Below are positions 10,220 through 10,332 of a DNA stretch of 10,332 nt, piece by piece. This stretch comes from Cudoniella acicularis (taxonomy: Eukaryota; Ascomycota; Leotiomycetes; Helotiales; Helotiaceae). The notes beneath the pieces are model-generated. The model was not told where the DNA came from and made no database searches. It was given only the letters and a program-made list of their open reading frames with translations. The DNA is taken from contig JAAMPI010001808.1 in assembly GCA_013054445.1 (NCBI GenBank), positions 1-10,332 of the forward strand, given 5' to 3'. How positions within the stretch are numbered: the first letter of the stretch is position 1; every line of letters begins with the position of its first letter. Both the position numbers and the translations under genes were made by a program.

Positions 10220-10332
10220 CCCACCCCCGGGCCCCTGCTAATGCCGAAGAACTTTACTCCGTAGTGGCTGGGGGTAGGTTCTTTTTCAATTTTGAAAAGC
10301 CGTACTTTTTCTGTGTTCTGTAAGCCAATAAC

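Overview
The window looks like nuclear DNA of a filamentous ascomycete. Coding regions are separated by long AT-rich spacers and broken by 47-55 bp introns with GT...AG ends. The recognisable families are typical of moulds: a secreted Candida rugosa-type lipase/carboxylesterase, a CVNH lectin, a nitronate monooxygenase and a fungal PrsW-like membrane protease. A Leotiomycete is possible, but that is only an impression; nothing here fixes the genus.

Layout. At the left edge (41-193, minus) is a short remnant of a pogo/Fot-type transposase, only its N-terminal DNA-binding part. Next is an intact four-exon secreted lipase/carboxylesterase gene (485-2305, minus), with a TATA box about 120 bp upstream of its start. 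A spacer of about 2.3 kb follows in which I recognise no gene. Then comes a compact three-exon CVNH lectin gene (4673-5080, minus) whose middle exon is only 24 nt. After about 0.9 kb without a recognised gene, the right half holds two divergent decayed genes: a nitronate monooxygenase pseudogene (6056-7111, minus, three in-frame premature stops) and a PrsW-type protease pseudogene (about 8454-9368, plus, two in-frame premature stops). Between them lies about 1.3 kb of AT-rich DNA with a hairpin flanked by TA. The window ends in an AT-rich tract with four diverged copies of a roughly 90 bp repeat (9573-10219) that differ largely by transitions.

The genes do not form an obvious pathway or cluster. 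The pattern is intact, spliced genes on the left and point-mutation decay plus repeat relics on the right. The decayed genes keep their reading frames for about 1 kb and 0.9 kb and show only nonsense changes. Four of the five stops can be explained by C:G to T:A transitions. The most economical reading is a decaying, transposon-scarred region rather than a new system.
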